Notes under the pieces: model-generated
The model's database searches: none
What the model saw: only the letters and a program-made list of their open reading frames with translations
What the model was told of the DNA's origin: nothing
Assembly (NCBI GenBank): GCA_027038965.1
Contig: JALWFG010000005.1
Coordinates: 62,001-126,000, forward strand
DNA from: Candidatus Desulfofervidaceae bacterium
GTDB taxonomy: Bacteria > Desulfobacterota > Desulfofervidia > Desulfofervidales > Desulfofervidaceae
DNA length: 64,000 bases
Reading direction: 5' to 3'
Part shown: one piece after another, positions 63,272-64,000 of the stretch
How positions within the stretch are numbered: the stretch's first letter is position 1
Layout: the number at the start of each line of letters is the position of its first letter
Translations under genes and position numbers: made by a program

Positions 63272-63808
63272 CTATTTCAACGCCTCTATAACAACCTCTT
63301 CGTTTGTATAAGGACAAATATTGGCAGCAATCCTCATGGCCTCTTTGGCAATTTCAAGTGCCGATAATGAGGAAAATTCAAGCATGGCCTTGGCTGCAGC
63401 CAAGGCATAAGGTCCACCAGAGCCAATAGCCGCCACAGGCTCATCAGGTTCAATAACATCACCATTGCCAGAAATAATTAAAGTAGCAGTTTGGTCAGCT
63501 ACAAGCAACAAGGCCTCCAGACGCCGTAAAACCTTATCGGTACGCCAATCCTTAGCAAGTTCTACCGCGGCCCTTTTCAAGTGACCATTATATTGCTCCA
63601 GTTTTTGCTCAAATTTTTCAAAAAGTGTCATGGCGTCGGCGCTAGTCCCGGCAAATCCTGCCAAAACCCTGTTTTGATAAAGACGCCTTACTTTGCGAGC
63701 CTTATGCTTCATAATGTAGCTTTGGCCAAAGGTTACTTGACCATCTCCGGCCATAACAACAACATTATCTTTTTTCACGCTTAAAATGGTTGTGCTTGTA
63801 ATTTTCAT
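63272..63808 (-). CDS. hslV: Peptidase subunit of the HslUV protease
   Basis: The 178-residue proteasome-like threonine peptidase forms a double hexamer capped by HslU. ATG 63808 has GGAG 5 bases upstream and lies 1 base after the xerC stop; an ATG nine codons upstream lies inside xerC. The sequence [24 protein letters not shown] begins at residue 6, so Thr6 should become the N-terminal nucleophile after a five-residue propeptide (MKITS) is removed; in E. coli only Met is removed. [14 protein letters not shown] is also typical. Confidence 0.95.
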   Translation of the reverse strand: MKITSTTILSVKKDNVVVMAGDGQVTFGQSYIMKHKARKVRRLYQNRVLAGFAGTSADAMTLFEKFEQKLEQYNGHLKRAAVELAKDWRTDKVLRRLEALLLVADQTATLIISGNGDVIEPDEPVAAIGSGGPYALAAAKAMLEFSSLSALEIAKEAMRIAANICPYTNEEVVIEALK

Positions 63809-63809
63809 T

Positions 63810-64000
63810 TTAGCTCCTTGGGTGGGTCTTATCATAAACTGCCATCAACCTTTCCACAGTGAGATGGGTGTATTTTTGAGTGGTTGCCAAACTTGCGTGT
63901 CCCAAAAGCTCTTGCACCGTTATTAAATCGGCTCCTTGATTTAAAAGGTGGGTAGCAAAGCTATGTCTCAAAATATGGGGATAAACATTTTTATAAAGGG
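63810..64000 (-). CDS. xerC: Tyrosine recombinase XerC-like, N-terminus outside the window
   Basis: Only the last 62 codons are present. They encode [56 protein letters not shown]. The catalytic HxxR segment ([10 protein letters not shown]), the second histidine in LLGHAS and the nucleophile tyrosine in TTQKYTH are all there, as expected for the C-terminal part of XerC/XerD, which resolve chromosome dimers at dif. It reads directly into hslV, the xerC-hslV-hslU order seen in other bacteria. Confidence 0.9.
   Translation of the reverse strand, partial: LYKNVYPHILRHSFATHLLNQGADLITVQELLGHASLATTQKYTHLTVERLMAVYDKTHPRS

Overview
The window is a densely packed, AT-rich bacterial chromosome segment with no rRNA, tRNA, CRISPR array or intact insertion sequence that I could see. 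The gene content suggests a thermophilic or halotolerant anaerobe of the Desulfobacterota (sulfate-reducer type). Pointers are a Trp-rich TmcD-like propeller, an Mvh-type [NiFe] hydrogenase whose active site uses selenocysteine, a glucosyl/mannosyl-glycerate solute operon, two GH57 enzymes, FBPase plus class II aldolase for gluconeogenesis, and an RpoH sigma factor. Genus assignment (Desulfofervidus-like) is a guess, not a result.

Layout. 1-5936: a divergent pair, a truncated Clp-N-domain protein and a 1653-residue protein that joins a BrxC/PglY-like ATPase to a C-terminal PglZ-like phosphatase domain. This is the best candidate for an undescribed defence-type system, and its left flank lies outside the window. 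6023-8197: TmcD-like propeller and DsbC-like oxidoreductase. 8198-10365: a structured leader, then panC, panD and a DUF502 membrane protein. 10421-13619: metK, ahcY and a DtxR-type regulator. 13595-16794 (minus): nucleotidase, a RCK channel with an aberrant pore, and tilS. 17052-26806: aldolase, fbp, an AsmA-like protein, a small membrane protein and two GH57 enzymes. 26809-30309: pyrB (preceded by an attenuator-like hairpin), pyrC and two FlgO-like lipoprotein genes, the second broken by an 8-bp tandem duplication.

30310-39240 (minus): one long run hisC - cmk/rpsA - membrane protein - sppA - HU/IHF - homocysteine methyltransferase/MTHFR - phosphohexomutase. 39441-43729 (minus): PilY1-like adhesin with a small exported partner. 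43995-46370 (minus): hydrogenase small and large subunits; the large subunit reads through an in-frame UGA (Sec448). 46589-49913: glycerate-based compatible-solute operon, convergent with an MscS channel. 51022-53555: DUF401 transporter-like protein, YkgJ-type Cys-cluster protein, mog. 53524-58704 (minus): LolB-like lipoprotein, TPR protein, rpoH, a Rho-N-like protein, a lipoprotein and a slipin. 58768-64000 (minus): xerC - hslV - hslU - argB - argD - argF.

Functional links visible in the window: an S-adenosylmethionine cycle (metK, ahcY, homocysteine methyltransferase/MTHFR), arginine (argB, D, F) and pyrimidine (pyrB, C) synthesis, pantothenate synthesis (panC, D), osmotic adaptation (GpgS, phosphatase, glycerate kinase, MscS), and protein quality control (HslUV, RpoH, SppA). 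All calls rest on reading motifs and gene order; no database search was run.
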